DNA from: 66-474 sp039923855
GTDB lineage: Bacteria > Pseudomonadota > Gammaproteobacteria > Xanthomonadales > Rhodanobacteraceae
NCBI GenBank assembly: GCA_039923855.1
Contig: JBDTBW010000006.1
Coordinates: forward strand, 1 to 56,896
Direction of reading: 5' to 3'
DNA length: 56,896 nucleotides
The position numbers and the translations under genes were made by a program. How positions within the stretch are numbered: the stretch's first letter is position 1; each line of letters begins with the position of its first letter. Positions 33,079 to 41,249 of this stretch are shown here, in pieces. The notes under the pieces are model-generated. The model was not told where the DNA came from. It worked only from the letters and a program-made list of their open reading frames with translations, and ran no database searches.

Positions 33079-33783
33079 TCAGCCCCGCAACCACTGCCGT
33101 ACAGCCGCAAGATTGCGGCGGCTGACCTCGGGCGTGTCGCTGCTGCCGGCGATCAGCGCACGCATCTCGCCGCGCGCATCACGCCGCAGGCCGAGCAACC
33201 GCGCGGCCGGCACCAGGCAGTTGCGGTGGACGCGCACGAAGCGTTGCGGAAATGTCGTTTCGATGCTTTTGAGCGAATCCTCGATCAGCAGCGTGTCCGC
33301 GGCGCGATGCACGCTGACGTACTTGTCATCGGCGGAGAGATACAGCACGTCTTCCAGCGGGATGCGCAGCGGCGAGCCACGCACGCGCGCGACCAGCGTC
33401 TCGCGCGGCTGCGCGCGTTCGCGCAAGCGCAATGCTTCGGCGCGCGCCAACGCCTCACGCAGGCGTTCGATACGCACCGGCTTCAGCAAGTAATCCGCCA
33501 CGCGCAGTTCGTAAGCCGACAGCGCGTGCGCTTCGTAGGCAGTGCAGAACACCAGTTGCGGCGGCTGCGGCAGGCTTTGCACGCGGCGCGCCAGCGCGAG
33601 CCCATCCATCCCCGGCATCGCGATATCGGCCAGCAGCACCTCGGGTTTCAATTCGATGCAGGCGCGCAATGCCGACTCTCCATCGCCCACGCTGGCGACG
33701 ATCTGCACGCCGGGGCATTCGGCCAGCAATGCCGACAAACGCGTACGCGCCAGGGGTTCGTCGTCAGCGATCAGGATGCGCAT
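33079..33783 (-). CDS. algR: LytTR-family response regulator (AlgR type)
   Basis: The 234-residue protein has a receiver domain (1-120) with acidic MRILIADDEPLARTRLSALL, the phospho-acceptor Asp in LLADIAMPGMDG near residue 53 and the Lys in YLLKPVRIERL. A C-terminal LytTR DNA-binding domain follows (RIPLEDVLYLSADDKYVSVH, RFVRVHRNCLV). AlgR controls envelope, motility and exopolysaccharide genes in Pseudomonas. The symbol is applied because the kinase and hemC neighbours reproduce the AlgZ-AlgR-HemC order; targets here are unknown. It overlaps the kinase gene by 20 bp. Confidence 0.88.
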   Translation of the reverse strand: MRILIADDEPLARTRLSALLAECPGVQIVASVGDGESALRACIELKPEVLLADIAMPGMDGLALARRVQSLPQPPQLVFCTAYEAHALSAYELRVADYLLKPVRIERLREALARAEALRLRERAQPRETLVARVRGSPLRIPLEDVLYLSADDKYVSVHRAADTLLIEDSLKSIETTFPQRFVRVHRNCLVPAARLLGLRRDARGEMRALIAGSSDTPEVSRRNLAAVRQWLRG

Positions 33784-34801
33784 AGGGCAATCGCACGATC
33801 ACGATGTAGCGGCCGTCGGCAACGAGGGTTTCCAGCGCGCCGCGCGCGCCGAAATGGAAAGCGATGCGCCGACGCACATTGTCCTGCGCATGGCCGTTGC
33901 GCGGCGTCGGCGCGTCCGGCGGCAGCGGATTCACGATCTCGATCTCGATGCCCGGCGGCACGCGGCGCCCGCAAATGCGCACGGTGCCGCCTTCCGGCCG
34001 TGGCTGGATGCCGTGATACACCGCGTTTTCGACCAGCGGTTGCAATAGCAGCGATGGCATCTCCAGATCGTCCGGCAAACCGGTGAGATCGCGCTCAACG
34101 CGCAAGCGCTCGCCCAATCGCAGTTGTTCGATCGCGAGATAACGATCCATCAGCGCCAGCTCCTCGCCCAGTGTGCTGGGTTTGTCGTCGGCGCCCAGCG
34201 CCGCGCGGAAGAGATCCGTCAAATCCTCGACCGTGCGCTCGGCGGCGTTGGGATCGACCCGGATCAGGGCCGCGACCGTATTCATGCTGTTGAACAGAAA
34301 ATGTGGCCGGATGCGCGCCTGCAGCGCCTCGAACTGCGCGCGCGACACCGCCGCCAGCCGCGCGCGCCATTCCGCCAGCACATAGAAATAGCGCAGCAAC
34401 GCCGCGCCCAGAAGCGCGGTGAGCGCGGCGTTGCCCAGCACGAAACGCGGCAGCGAAAGCGGCGTCAAGCCCGTGTCCAGCGCGTGATCCAGCCAGCCGA
34501 CCAAGGCGCTGGCCACGGCGACGATCAATACCAGCATCGCGCACGCGGCGAGGTAACCGGTGCGCACCGGCCAGCGCGCGAACCACGTCGTCGCCTTGCA
34601 CAACGCCAGCGCGCACAGCAACGCCAGCCACACTACGAATGCGCTGGCCGTGCTGAAGGCGTCAAACCGCATGTGCGAATCCGGCGCCAGCGCCGAGATC
34701 AGCACCACCAGTTCACCGACCACCAGCAGGGTGAACACCGCGGGCAATCCGCAGAATTGCGGCAGCGCAATGTTTTCGCGGCGTTCGTGTTGTTCCGGCA
34801 T
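33764..34801 (-). CDS. algZ: Sensor histidine kinase (AlgZ/FimS type, His_kinase family)
   Basis: The 345-residue membrane kinase has four predicted helices in residues 25-150 and a PF06580-type phosphoacceptor segment ARIRPHFLFNSMNTVAALIR. The ATP-binding part has the N box LLLQPLVENAVYHGI and a short C-terminus lacking a clear G1 box, which is typical of AlgZ/LytS kinases. It is translated just before and overlapping algR. The ATG at 34801 is used because the frame further upstream leads into a repeat. Confidence 0.85.
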   Translation of the reverse strand: MPEQHERRENIALPQFCGLPAVFTLLVVGELVVLISALAPDSHMRFDAFSTASAFVVWLALLCALALCKATTWFARWPVRTGYLAACAMLVLIVAVASALVGWLDHALDTGLTPLSLPRFVLGNAALTALLGAALLRYFYVLAEWRARLAAVSRAQFEALQARIRPHFLFNSMNTVAALIRVDPNAAERTVEDLTDLFRAALGADDKPSTLGEELALMDRYLAIEQLRLGERLRVERDLTGLPDDLEMPSLLLQPLVENAVYHGIQPRPEGGTVRICGRRVPPGIEIEIVNPLPPDAPTPRNGHAQDNVRRRIAFHFGARGALETLVADGRYIVIVRLPYAHPDR

Positions 34802-34845
34802 CGTTGTCCCCCGCCCGGCGCCAGTATGCAATGTTCAATACAACC

Positions 34846-34940
34846 CCGTTCGCCCTGAGCGTAGCGGTCGAAGACCGCGAAGTCGAAGGGTCAGTGCTTC
34901 GACTTCGTGCGCTGACGCTCGCCAGGCTCAGCACGAACGG
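34846..34940. repeat. Inverted-repeat element with CCGTTCG ends upstream of algZ
   Basis: CCGTTCGCCCTGAGC at the left and GCTCAGCACGAACGG at the right are complementary at 13 of 15 positions. Inside are further short palindromes (GCGGTCGAAGACCGC, GTCGAAGGGTCAGTGCTTCGAC). It is related to the element in the emrA-emrB gap at 47075-47156. It fills the space between algZ and the esterase gene. Confidence 0.8.
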
Positions 34941-34952
34941 AAATTAAAAGCA

Positions 34953-35618
34953 TCATGCCTGCAGCCGTGCACCCAACCACTCACTCAAATCGGCGATTTC
35001 CTGCGGGCACACTTGATGCGCCATCGGATAGCTGCGCCAATCCGGCGCGTGACCGAGCGCGCGCAGGTGATCGCGTGAAATCTCGCCCAATCGTTGCGGC
35101 ACCACCGGATCGTAGCTGCCGTGGGCGAGGAAGATCGGCGTGTCCGCGTTGACACCGTGGCGTTCGGCGGCGGTCAATTCGCCCAATGGCAGATAGCACG
35201 ACAGCGCGATGATGCCGGCGAGCCGGCGAGCGTGCCGCAAACCGGCGGCCAGGGCGATCGCGCCGCCTTGCGAAAATCCGGCAAGCAGCACGTGATTGTC
35301 AGGCACGCCGCGTGCGGCTTCCCGCGCGATCAACGCCTCGACTTCCGCGATCGACGCGCGGATTCCGGTTTCATCCTGACGCTGCGAAAGATCGAATCCC
35401 GCGATGTCGTACCACGCCCGCATCCGCATGCCCGCGTTGATCGTGACCGGCCGCACCGGCGCGTGCGGAAATACGAAGCGCAGCGCCGGCCAGTCGCTGC
35501 GCACCAGTTGCGGCACGATCGGCATGAAATCATGGCCATCGGCGCCAAGTCCGTGCAGCCAGATCACGGCGTGGGTCGGATCGGGTGCGGTTTCGTGTTC
35601 GAGGGCTTCGAGGGTCAT
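34953..35618 (-). CDS. Carboxylesterase/phospholipase family alpha/beta hydrolase
   Basis: The 221-residue protein belongs to the Abhydrolase_2 (PF02230) group, which hydrolyses short acyl esters or removes thioester-bound acyl groups. Visible are HAVIWLHGLGADGHDF (oxyanion region), the nucleophile elbow LAGFSQGGAIAL, the acidic residue in AHGSYDPVVP and the catalytic His in PMAHQVCPQE. The family is usually 215-230 residues. The ATG at 35618 is used; the longer frame at 35660 reads through a heptanucleotide repeat. It is divergent from the S9 peptidase gene. Confidence 0.92.
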   Translation of the reverse strand: MTLEALEHETAPDPTHAVIWLHGLGADGHDFMPIVPQLVRSDWPALRFVFPHAPVRPVTINAGMRMRAWYDIAGFDLSQRQDETGIRASIAEVEALIAREAARGVPDNHVLLAGFSQGGAIALAAGLRHARRLAGIIALSCYLPLGELTAAERHGVNADTPIFLAHGSYDPVVPQRLGEISRDHLRALGHAPDWRSYPMAHQVCPQEIADLSEWLGARLQA

Positions 35619-35627
35619 TGAGCGGTA

Positions 35628-35719
35628 GTAGGAAGTGGGAAGCAGGAAGTAGGAAAGCATAGCAAGCGCGCCGGGTCCGCCCGCCTACTCCCTACTCCCT
35701 ACTTCCACTTCCCACTCCC
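35628..35719. repeat. Two opposed heptanucleotide arrays in a divergent promoter region
   Basis: Four units at 35628-35655 (GTAGGAA, GTGGGAA, GCAGGAA, GTAGGAA) and five at 35685-35719 (CTACTCC, CTACTCC, CTACTTC, CACTTCC, CACTCCC) are roughly complementary, so the region can form a long hairpin. The minus strand of the second array has four GGG runs. It lies between the starts of the esterase and the S9 peptidase. Confidence 0.8.
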
Positions 35720-35787
35720 CATCTTCCGGCGGTTGCGATAAACCGCCGCGCGGCTATGCTGCGCGTTTTGCCGCCGGGTTCGCCGCC

Positions 35788-38274
35788 ATGTTCGTCCGTT
35801 TCCGCGCGCTTGCACGCCCGATCTTTCATGCGGCGCTCGCCGCCTTGTTTGCCTGCATCGGGATCGCGCAAGCACAAAACGCAGCCAGCGCAGCGCCATC
35901 TTCGTCCGCGCCCGGACAACCGCTGACGCTGGCCCGGATCATGGCCGATCCCGATTGGATCGGGCCGCCGGTCGAGGGCGAATACTGGAGCATCGACGGC
36001 CGTGACGTGTACTTCAAACTCAAACGGATGGGAAGCGATTTGCGCGATTTGTATCGGGTCGATGCGGGCGGCGGCACGCCGGTCAAGCTCGACGACGCGC
36101 AACTGGCGAGCGCAGACGGCGCACCGGTGTTCGATCGCGCGCGGGCGCACGCGGCGTTCCTGCGGCACGGTGACGTGTTTCTGCGCGATATCGCCGGCGA
36201 TAAAACCCGGCAACTGACCAGCGACGACGCCGATAAATCCTCGCTGCAATTTTCCGCCGACGGCCACGTGCTGAGCTGGCGGCAGCGGTGGAACTGGTAT
36301 GCCTACGATCTCGGCAGCGGCGTGGCAGCGGCTGCGGCGATCGTCAAATCCGAAGACGATCCCGCCGACAAGAATCCGGACCAACTCGGCCGCCTGCAAC
36401 TGGATTTGTTTTCCACCCTGCGCCAGGACAAGGCCGACAAGAAAGCGCGCCGTGAGCGCGATCGGAACCTGGACATGCTGGACCCGACGCGCGCATCCGC
36501 GCCGTTCTATCTCGGCGACGATGTTTCGATCGTCGGCACATCGTTGTCGCCAGATGCGCGCTGGCTGCTGGTGATCACGCAACCCAAGTCGCACATGGAA
36601 GGCAACGCGCCAACGGTCACACATTACGTCACCGATTCCGGATATCCGGTCGCCGAGAAAGCGCGTACCTATGTCGGCCGCAATCCGCCCGCGCCGCAGT
36701 CCTTGCTGTTGCTCGACCTACGCGCGCATAAGCAATATCCGTTGTCGTTGGACGGCCTGCCCGGCATCCACGACGATCCGCTGAAGGCATTGCGCGCCAA
36801 GGCGATCGCCGATCTGAAAAAGGCCGGCCACGACGACGAAGCGAAGAAACTCCAGGCGCCAAAAACGCGGCCGCTGACGGTCATCAACACCGGTGACGAT
36901 GCTTTCGGCGATCCGGCGATCGTATGGAGTGACGATGGCGCCAACGCCGCCGTCGAACTGCGCGCGATCGACAACAAGGACCGCTGGATCGAAACGATCG
37001 ATTTCGCCGATCACAAACTGGTGACGCAGAACCGTCTGACCGATCCCGCCTGGATCAACTGGAACTTCAACGAATTCGGCTGGCTGCGCGACAGCCGCAC
37101 GCTGTGGTTCGAGTCGGAGGCATCCGGTTGGGCGCAGTTGTTGGTGAAACCGCAGGGTGGAAAGGCGCGAGCACTGACGCCTACCGGATTCGAGGTCTCG
37201 CGCCCCGTGGTGTCGCCCGATGGCAAGTGGTTCTATCTGCGCGCCAACAAGGAGGCGCCGTACGACTACGACCTGTATCGCCTGCCCGTCGAGGGCGGCG
37301 CGTTACAGCAAGTGACGCACCTGCAAGGCATCGACGATTTCGTATTGTCGCCCAATGGTTCGCGGCTCGCGGTGCTGCACTCGAGCGCATACATCCCGCC
37401 GCAGCTTGCGGTGGTGAACAGCGATGGCGCCAACACGCATGAACTTACCGACACGCGCACCGCGCAATACAAGGCGATCCGTTGGAGCGATCCGCAATTC
37501 GTCGAGGTGCCGAGCAGCCACGGCCGGTTCGGCATCTGGTCGAAGTATTACCAGCCGGGGAATTACGACGCCTCGCACAATCATCCGGCGGTGCTGTTCG
37601 TGCACGGCGCGGGTTACCTGCAGGACGTCAACAAGAGCTGGTCGTACTACTTCCGCGAACAGATGTTCAACAATTTGTTGCTGCAGGAAGGCTACGTGGT
37701 GCTCGACATGGATTACCGCGCGTCGGAAGGTTACGGACGCGACTGGCGCGACGCGATCTACGAAAAGATGGGGCATCCGGAATTGGAAGACCTGCTGGAC
37801 GGCAAGGCGTGGCTCGTGAAAAACCACGCGGTCGACGCACACCGCGTCGGTATTTACGGCGGCTCGTACGGCGGTTTCATGACCGAGATCGCGCTGCTGC
37901 GCGCGCCGGGAGAATTCGCCGCGGGCGCGGCGTTGCGCCCGCCGTCGGACTGGACCAGCTACAACGACGGCTACACCTCGGACATCTTGAACGATCCGCA
38001 GATCGATCCGCATGCGTACAAGATCAGTTCGCCGATCGAATACGCGGCCAACCTGCAAGACCCGCTGCTGATCATGCACGGCCTGATCGACGACAACGTG
38101 ATGCCCGGCGATTCGATTCGCCTCTATCAGCGTTTCATCGAACTGCACAAGGACAACTTCTGGATCTCGCTGTATCCGATGGAACGCCATGCCTTCGAGC
38201 ACGCCGATGACTGGTACGACGAATACCGACGCATCCATGATTTGTTTACGACGTACGTAAAGCCGCAGCGTTAA
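35788..38274 (+). CDS. Secreted S9-family serine peptidase (prolyl oligopeptidase/DPP type)
   Basis: The 828-residue protein has a signal peptide (residues 1-30, ending AQAQN), a beta-propeller domain (about 45-580; repeated D-G-x-W/V-type blades such as VSPDGKWFYLRANKE and LSPNGSRLAVLHSS) and a C-terminal alpha/beta-hydrolase. The catalytic triad is visible: Ser in IYGGSYGGFMTE, Asp in HGLIDDNVMPGD, His in PMERHAFEHADD. It resembles dipeptidyl peptidase IV-like and acylaminoacyl peptidases of xanthomonads that digest peptides in the periplasm. The exact cleavage preference is not readable. Confidence 0.92.
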   Translation: MFVRFRALARPIFHAALAALFACIGIAQAQNAASAAPSSSAPGQPLTLARIMADPDWIGPPVEGEYWSIDGRDVYFKLKRMGSDLRDLYRVDAGGGTPVKLDDAQLASADGAPVFDRARAHAAFLRHGDVFLRDIAGDKTRQLTSDDADKSSLQFSADGHVLSWRQRWNWYAYDLGSGVAAAAAIVKSEDDPADKNPDQLGRLQLDLFSTLRQDKADKKARRERDRNLDMLDPTRASAPFYLGDDVSIVGTSLSPDARWLLVITQPKSHMEGNAPTVTHYVTDSGYPVAEKARTYVGRNPPAPQSLLLLDLRAHKQYPLSLDGLPGIHDDPLKALRAKAIADLKKAGHDDEAKKLQAPKTRPLTVINTGDDAFGDPAIVWSDDGANAAVELRAIDNKDRWIETIDFADHKLVTQNRLTDPAWINWNFNEFGWLRDSRTLWFESEASGWAQLLVKPQGGKARALTPTGFEVSRPVVSPDGKWFYLRANKEAPYDYDLYRLPVEGGALQQVTHLQGIDDFVLSPNGSRLAVLHSSAYIPPQLAVVNSDGANTHELTDTRTAQYKAIRWSDPQFVEVPSSHGRFGIWSKYYQPGNYDASHNHPAVLFVHGAGYLQDVNKSWSYYFREQMFNNLLLQEGYVVLDMDYRASEGYGRDWRDAIYEKMGHPELEDLLDGKAWLVKNHAVDAHRVGIYGGSYGGFMTEIALLRAPGEFAAGAALRPPSDWTSYNDGYTSDILNDPQIDPHAYKISSPIEYAANLQDPLLIMHGLIDDNVMPGDSIRLYQRFIELHKDNFWISLYPMERHAFEHADDWYDEYRRIHDLFTTYVKPQR

Positions 38275-38324
38275 TCCACGGCAGTGCGCTTCCACCACCG
38301 ACAACACATCACAGGAGCACGATC

Positions 38325-38840
38325 ATGACCCGCCTTGGGTTTCGTCATGCAGCCGCGGCTTTCACGCTCACCACGCTGCTGGCATGCGCGTCTACGCAAG
38401 CAGCATCCTCAAACGACGACCGCGCGGCCGTTACGGCGCACGTACGCGAGTTCCTGGATGCCTATGCCGCCGACAACCAGCAAGCTGCGTTGCGCCTGAT
38501 TGATCCGCGGCAGTTCACGATGTTCGGCAGTGATGCAGCCGAAATTGCCCATGGCGCCACGGGTCTGCAACGTTTCTTGAACGATGATTTTCATTTGTGG
38601 CACACGGCCCATTTCGGCCCGATCGAACATCTCGACCTGCGCATCGGCGCGCAGTATGCGAGTGCGTTTTTCGACGTGCCGTTCTCCGCTGCTGGCGCGG
38701 CGCCGTTGACGCTACGCGTCAGCACCGTCTGGCACAAGGTCAATGGCGTATGGATGCTGACGCAAAGTTCCAATTGCGTGCCGACCACCGGTTCTTCGGC
38801 GCGCGAGATATTGAACAAGCAACTCCCTGCGCGACGATAG
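38325..38840 (+). CDS. Exported DUF4440/SnoaL-like protein
   Basis: The 171-residue protein has a signal peptide (residues 1-27) with a possible lipobox, TLLACAST. It then has an NTF2-like domain: VREFLDAYAADNQQAALRLI, DLRIGAQYASAFFDVPFS and RVSTVWHKVNGVWMLTQSSN. AGGAG lies 8 bp upstream of the ATG. The 50-bp distance from the S9 gene allows co-transcription. The family is widespread in secreted and cytoplasmic proteins of varied or no catalytic role. Confidence 0.65.
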   Translation: MTRLGFRHAAAAFTLTTLLACASTQAASSNDDRAAVTAHVREFLDAYAADNQQAALRLIDPRQFTMFGSDAAEIAHGATGLQRFLNDDFHLWHTAHFGPIEHLDLRIGAQYASAFFDVPFSAAGAAPLTLRVSTVWHKVNGVWMLTQSSNCVPTTGSSAREILNKQLPARR

Positions 38841-38885
38841 CAGCGGGAATCTGGTGCGAACGGCCGTTCGCTGCAGGGGTCAGGA

Positions 38886-38914
38886 TTGACCACTATCATA
38901 CCGTGGTGATACCC
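38886..38914 (+). promoter_or_regulatory. Toxin-antitoxin promoter with palindromic operator
   Basis: TTGACC (38886-38891) is followed after 17 bp by ATACCC (38909-38914). The inverted repeat TATCA-8-TGATA (38894-38911) lies between and across them, as expected for autoregulation by the antitoxin. The leader would be only a few bases long because the ATG is at 38923. Confidence 0.55.
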
Positions 38915-38922
38915 TGACAGGC

Positions 38923-39159
38923 ATGAAAGTCGCCATCTCCGTACCCGATCCGGTCTTCCGCGAAGCGGAGGCGCTGGCGTCCATCCTCAACAAATCGCGC
39001 AGCCAGCTCTACGCCGAAGCCTTGGCCGGTTTCGTGCACAAGCACAGCGCGCACAACGTCACGCAACGCCTGAACGCGGTGTACGAACGGCAATCATCCG
39101 GGCTCGATCCGGCGTTTGCCGCCGCGCAAGCAAATGCCCTGGCCGATGAAACGTGGTGA
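38923..39159 (+). CDS. MazE-like ribbon-helix-helix antitoxin
   Basis: The 78-residue protein begins MKVAISVPDPVFREAEALAS, then ILNKSRSQLYAEALAGFVHK, a ribbon-helix-helix DNA-binding fold. The C-terminal half (RLNAVYERQSSGLDPAFAAA) is the kind of flexible segment that wraps the toxin. It overlaps the toxin gene by 14 bp. It should repress its own promoter at the palindrome just upstream. Confidence 0.88.
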   Translation: MKVAISVPDPVFREAEALASILNKSRSQLYAEALAGFVHKHSAHNVTQRLNAVYERQSSGLDPAFAAAQANALADETW

Positions 39160-39484
39160 GATTTGGTGGGCCGCTTTGCCGGAACCGACAGGTTCCGGTC
39201 CCCGCTTGCGGAGGCCGGTGCTGATCGTGCAAGCCAACCCGTTCAACGACAGCCGCATTGCTACCGCAATCGTGGCGGTCGTCACGTCCAATCTGGCGTT
39301 GGCGGAAGCGCCGGGCAATGTGCGCATTGGCAAGTCGGAATCGGGACTGTCCAAACCTTCGGTCGTCAACGCATCGCAAGTGCTGACCATCGACCGACGC
39401 CTGCTGTCGCGGCGCGTCAAGGCGCTGTCGTCGTCCGCGCTGCAAAAAGTGGACGAGGGTTTGCGATTGGTATTGGGGTTGTAG
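39146..39484 (+). CDS. mazF: MazF/PemK-family endoribonuclease toxin
   Basis: The 112-residue protein begins MKRGEIWWAALPEPTGSG, then RLRRPVLIVQANPFNDS, the PemK/MazF barrel with the usual basic Arg before PVLIV and the Thr/Ser of VVTSNLALA. GLSKPSVVNASQVLTIDRR is also canonical. MazF toxins cut mRNA at short sequence motifs, which cannot be predicted here. An ATG at 39116 in frame lies inside the antitoxin, so the overlap start at 39146 is used. Confidence 0.93.
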   Translation: MKRGEIWWAALPEPTGSGPRLRRPVLIVQANPFNDSRIATAIVAVVTSNLALAEAPGNVRIGKSESGLSKPSVVNASQVLTIDRRLLSRRVKALSSSALQKVDEGLRLVLGL

Positions 39485-39524
39485 CTCACGCAAGTTCATT
39501 CAAGTTGCGACTTTTTCATCGTGC

Positions 39525-40214
39525 TCAAACCCGTCCCACCACCGGAATCAGCGCGCTTGTGATGGCTGATGCATGGTCGGACAATAAAAACAAAATCACA
39601 TCGGCGAGTTGCTGCGGTTTCACCCACTTGTCGAAGTCGGCCTTGGGCATGTCCTTTCGGTTGGGCGGCGTGTCGATGATGCTGGGCAGCACCGCGTTGA
39701 CGGTGATGCCGCGATCCTTGAGTTCATCGGCCAGCGCTTCGGTCATGCGCATCACGCCGGATTTCGACGCGGTGTAGGCGCCAACGCCGGCGCCGGCCTT
39801 GAGCGCGGAAGCCGCGCCCACGTTCACGATCCGGCCGTTGCCGTGTTCCAGCAGATGCGGCAGCGCGGCCTTGGTCGCGGCCACGGCGGTGCGCAGATTG
39901 ATCTTGTACAAGAAATCCCAGGTATCGGGGCTGCCGTCGACGAGTGTTTCATAGCGGAAGGTACCGGCGATATTCACCAGCGCATCGAGGCCACCGAGCG
40001 CCTGCGCGGCCGCGTCGATGGCACGCTGGGCCGCCTCGGTGTCGGACAAATCCACGCCGCCTAAACATTTGGCCGTGGCAAGCTCCGCCGGCGGTGTATC
40101 CGCGCGGTCGATCGCGGCAACTTTTGCGCCCGCGGCGATCGCCGCGTGCACGACCGCCGCACCCAGCGCGCCGAACGCGCCGGTCACGGCGATGCGTTTG
40201 TCCTTGAGTTGCAT
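39525..40214 (-). CDS. Short-chain dehydrogenase/reductase
   Basis: The 229-residue protein shows the classical SDR pattern: cofactor loop VTGAFGALGAAVVHAAIAAG, LVNIAGT, catalytic Ser in NVGAASALKAGAG and the YxxxK in GAYTASKSGVMRM. The segment AAIDRAD after beta-2 points to NAD use. AGGAG precedes the ATG at 40214. It stands alone and divergent from the cytochrome gene. The substrate is not known. Confidence 0.9.
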   Translation of the reverse strand: MQLKDKRIAVTGAFGALGAAVVHAAIAAGAKVAAIDRADTPPAELATAKCLGGVDLSDTEAAQRAIDAAAQALGGLDALVNIAGTFRYETLVDGSPDTWDFLYKINLRTAVAATKAALPHLLEHGNGRIVNVGAASALKAGAGVGAYTASKSGVMRMTEALADELKDRGITVNAVLPSIIDTPPNRKDMPKADFDKWVKPQQLADVILFLLSDHASAITSALIPVVGRV

Positions 40215-40361
40215 GACGGGTTCTCCTTGACGGCGGCGCGGCGTCGACGCCGGCGAAGACGCCAGCATATCGCTTGCCGCCTTCACCGGCGAAAGCTCTT
40301 CAGCGATCGGCCGGTCTGGTTCTCGAGTATGCTCGAATCGTCCGGTCACAGGGAGCGGGAC

Positions 40362-41249
40362 ATGGCCATCAATGCCGAAGACGCGGTTCAGCGGGAACCG
40401 GATGATCGTCTCCGTCCGCCACCGCGCGCGCGCCGCGAGCGGGTGATCTACCGGCACACCCTGCCGCTGCGGATCATGCACTGGATCAACGCAATCTGCC
40501 TGTTTTTTTTATTGCTGAGCGGCCTGCAGATTTTCAATGCGCATCCGGCTTTGTACTGGGGCCAGCGTTCGCATTTCGATCATCCGTTGCTGGCGATGAC
40601 AGCACAGCAGGCGCCGAACGGCACCATGCGCGGCGTCACCACGATCGGCAGCCACGCATTCGACACCACCGGCGTGTTCGGCGTGTCGAACATGAATGGC
40701 CAGCCGCAAGCGCGCGGCTTTCCGTCTTGGCTGACCATTCCTGGCCCGCAATGGCTGGCGATGGGCCGTCACTGGCATTTCTTCTTCGCGTGGTTGTTCG
40801 TGATCAATGGGCTGCTGTTTGCCGCCTACGCGTTGTGGAGCCGGCACCTGACCCGCGATCTTGCGCCGACCAAAACCGACTGGCGCGGCATCGGCCGTTC
40901 GATCATCGATCACGCCTTGCTGCGCCAACCCAAGGACGAGGAAGCGGTGCGCTACAACATCCTGCAGAAGCTTACTTATCTGATCGTGATTTTCATTTTC
41001 GGGCCGCTGATCGTGCTGATGGGCCTGTCGATGTCGCCGCGGATGGACAGCGTGCTCGGTTGGTTGGTCGATCTGGTCGGTGGCCGGCAATCCGCGCGCA
41101 CCATCCACTTTCTGCTGGCGATGGGCTTTGTCGCGTTTTTCCTGATCCACATTTTCGAGGTTATCGTGAGCGGAGTCGGCAACGAATTGCGCTCGATCAT
41201 CACTGGCCGCTACGCGATCGAAGAGGAGCCGAGCGATGAGCGCGAATGA
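40362..41249 (+). CDS. Cytochrome b561-type membrane electron carrier
   Basis: The 295-residue protein has four main membrane helices and the Ni-Fe-hydrogenase/cytochrome b561 pattern: YRHTLPLRIMHWINAICLFF with a haem His, WLAMGRHWHFFFAWLFVING, and HFLLAMGFVAFFLIHIFEVI. It probably takes electrons from the overlapping periplasmic molybdoenzyme to quinone, similar to YedZ in role but of a different family. GGGAG lies 6 bp before the ATG. The next gene starts inside its 3' end (14-bp overlap). Confidence 0.88.
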   Translation: MAINAEDAVQREPDDRLRPPPRARRERVIYRHTLPLRIMHWINAICLFFLLLSGLQIFNAHPALYWGQRSHFDHPLLAMTAQQAPNGTMRGVTTIGSHAFDTTGVFGVSNMNGQPQARGFPSWLTIPGPQWLAMGRHWHFFFAWLFVINGLLFAAYALWSRHLTRDLAPTKTDWRGIGRSIIDHALLRQPKDEEAVRYNILQKLTYLIVIFIFGPLIVLMGLSMSPRMDSVLGWLVDLVGGRQSARTIHFLLAMGFVAFFLIHIFEVIVSGVGNELRSIITGRYAIEEEPSDERE

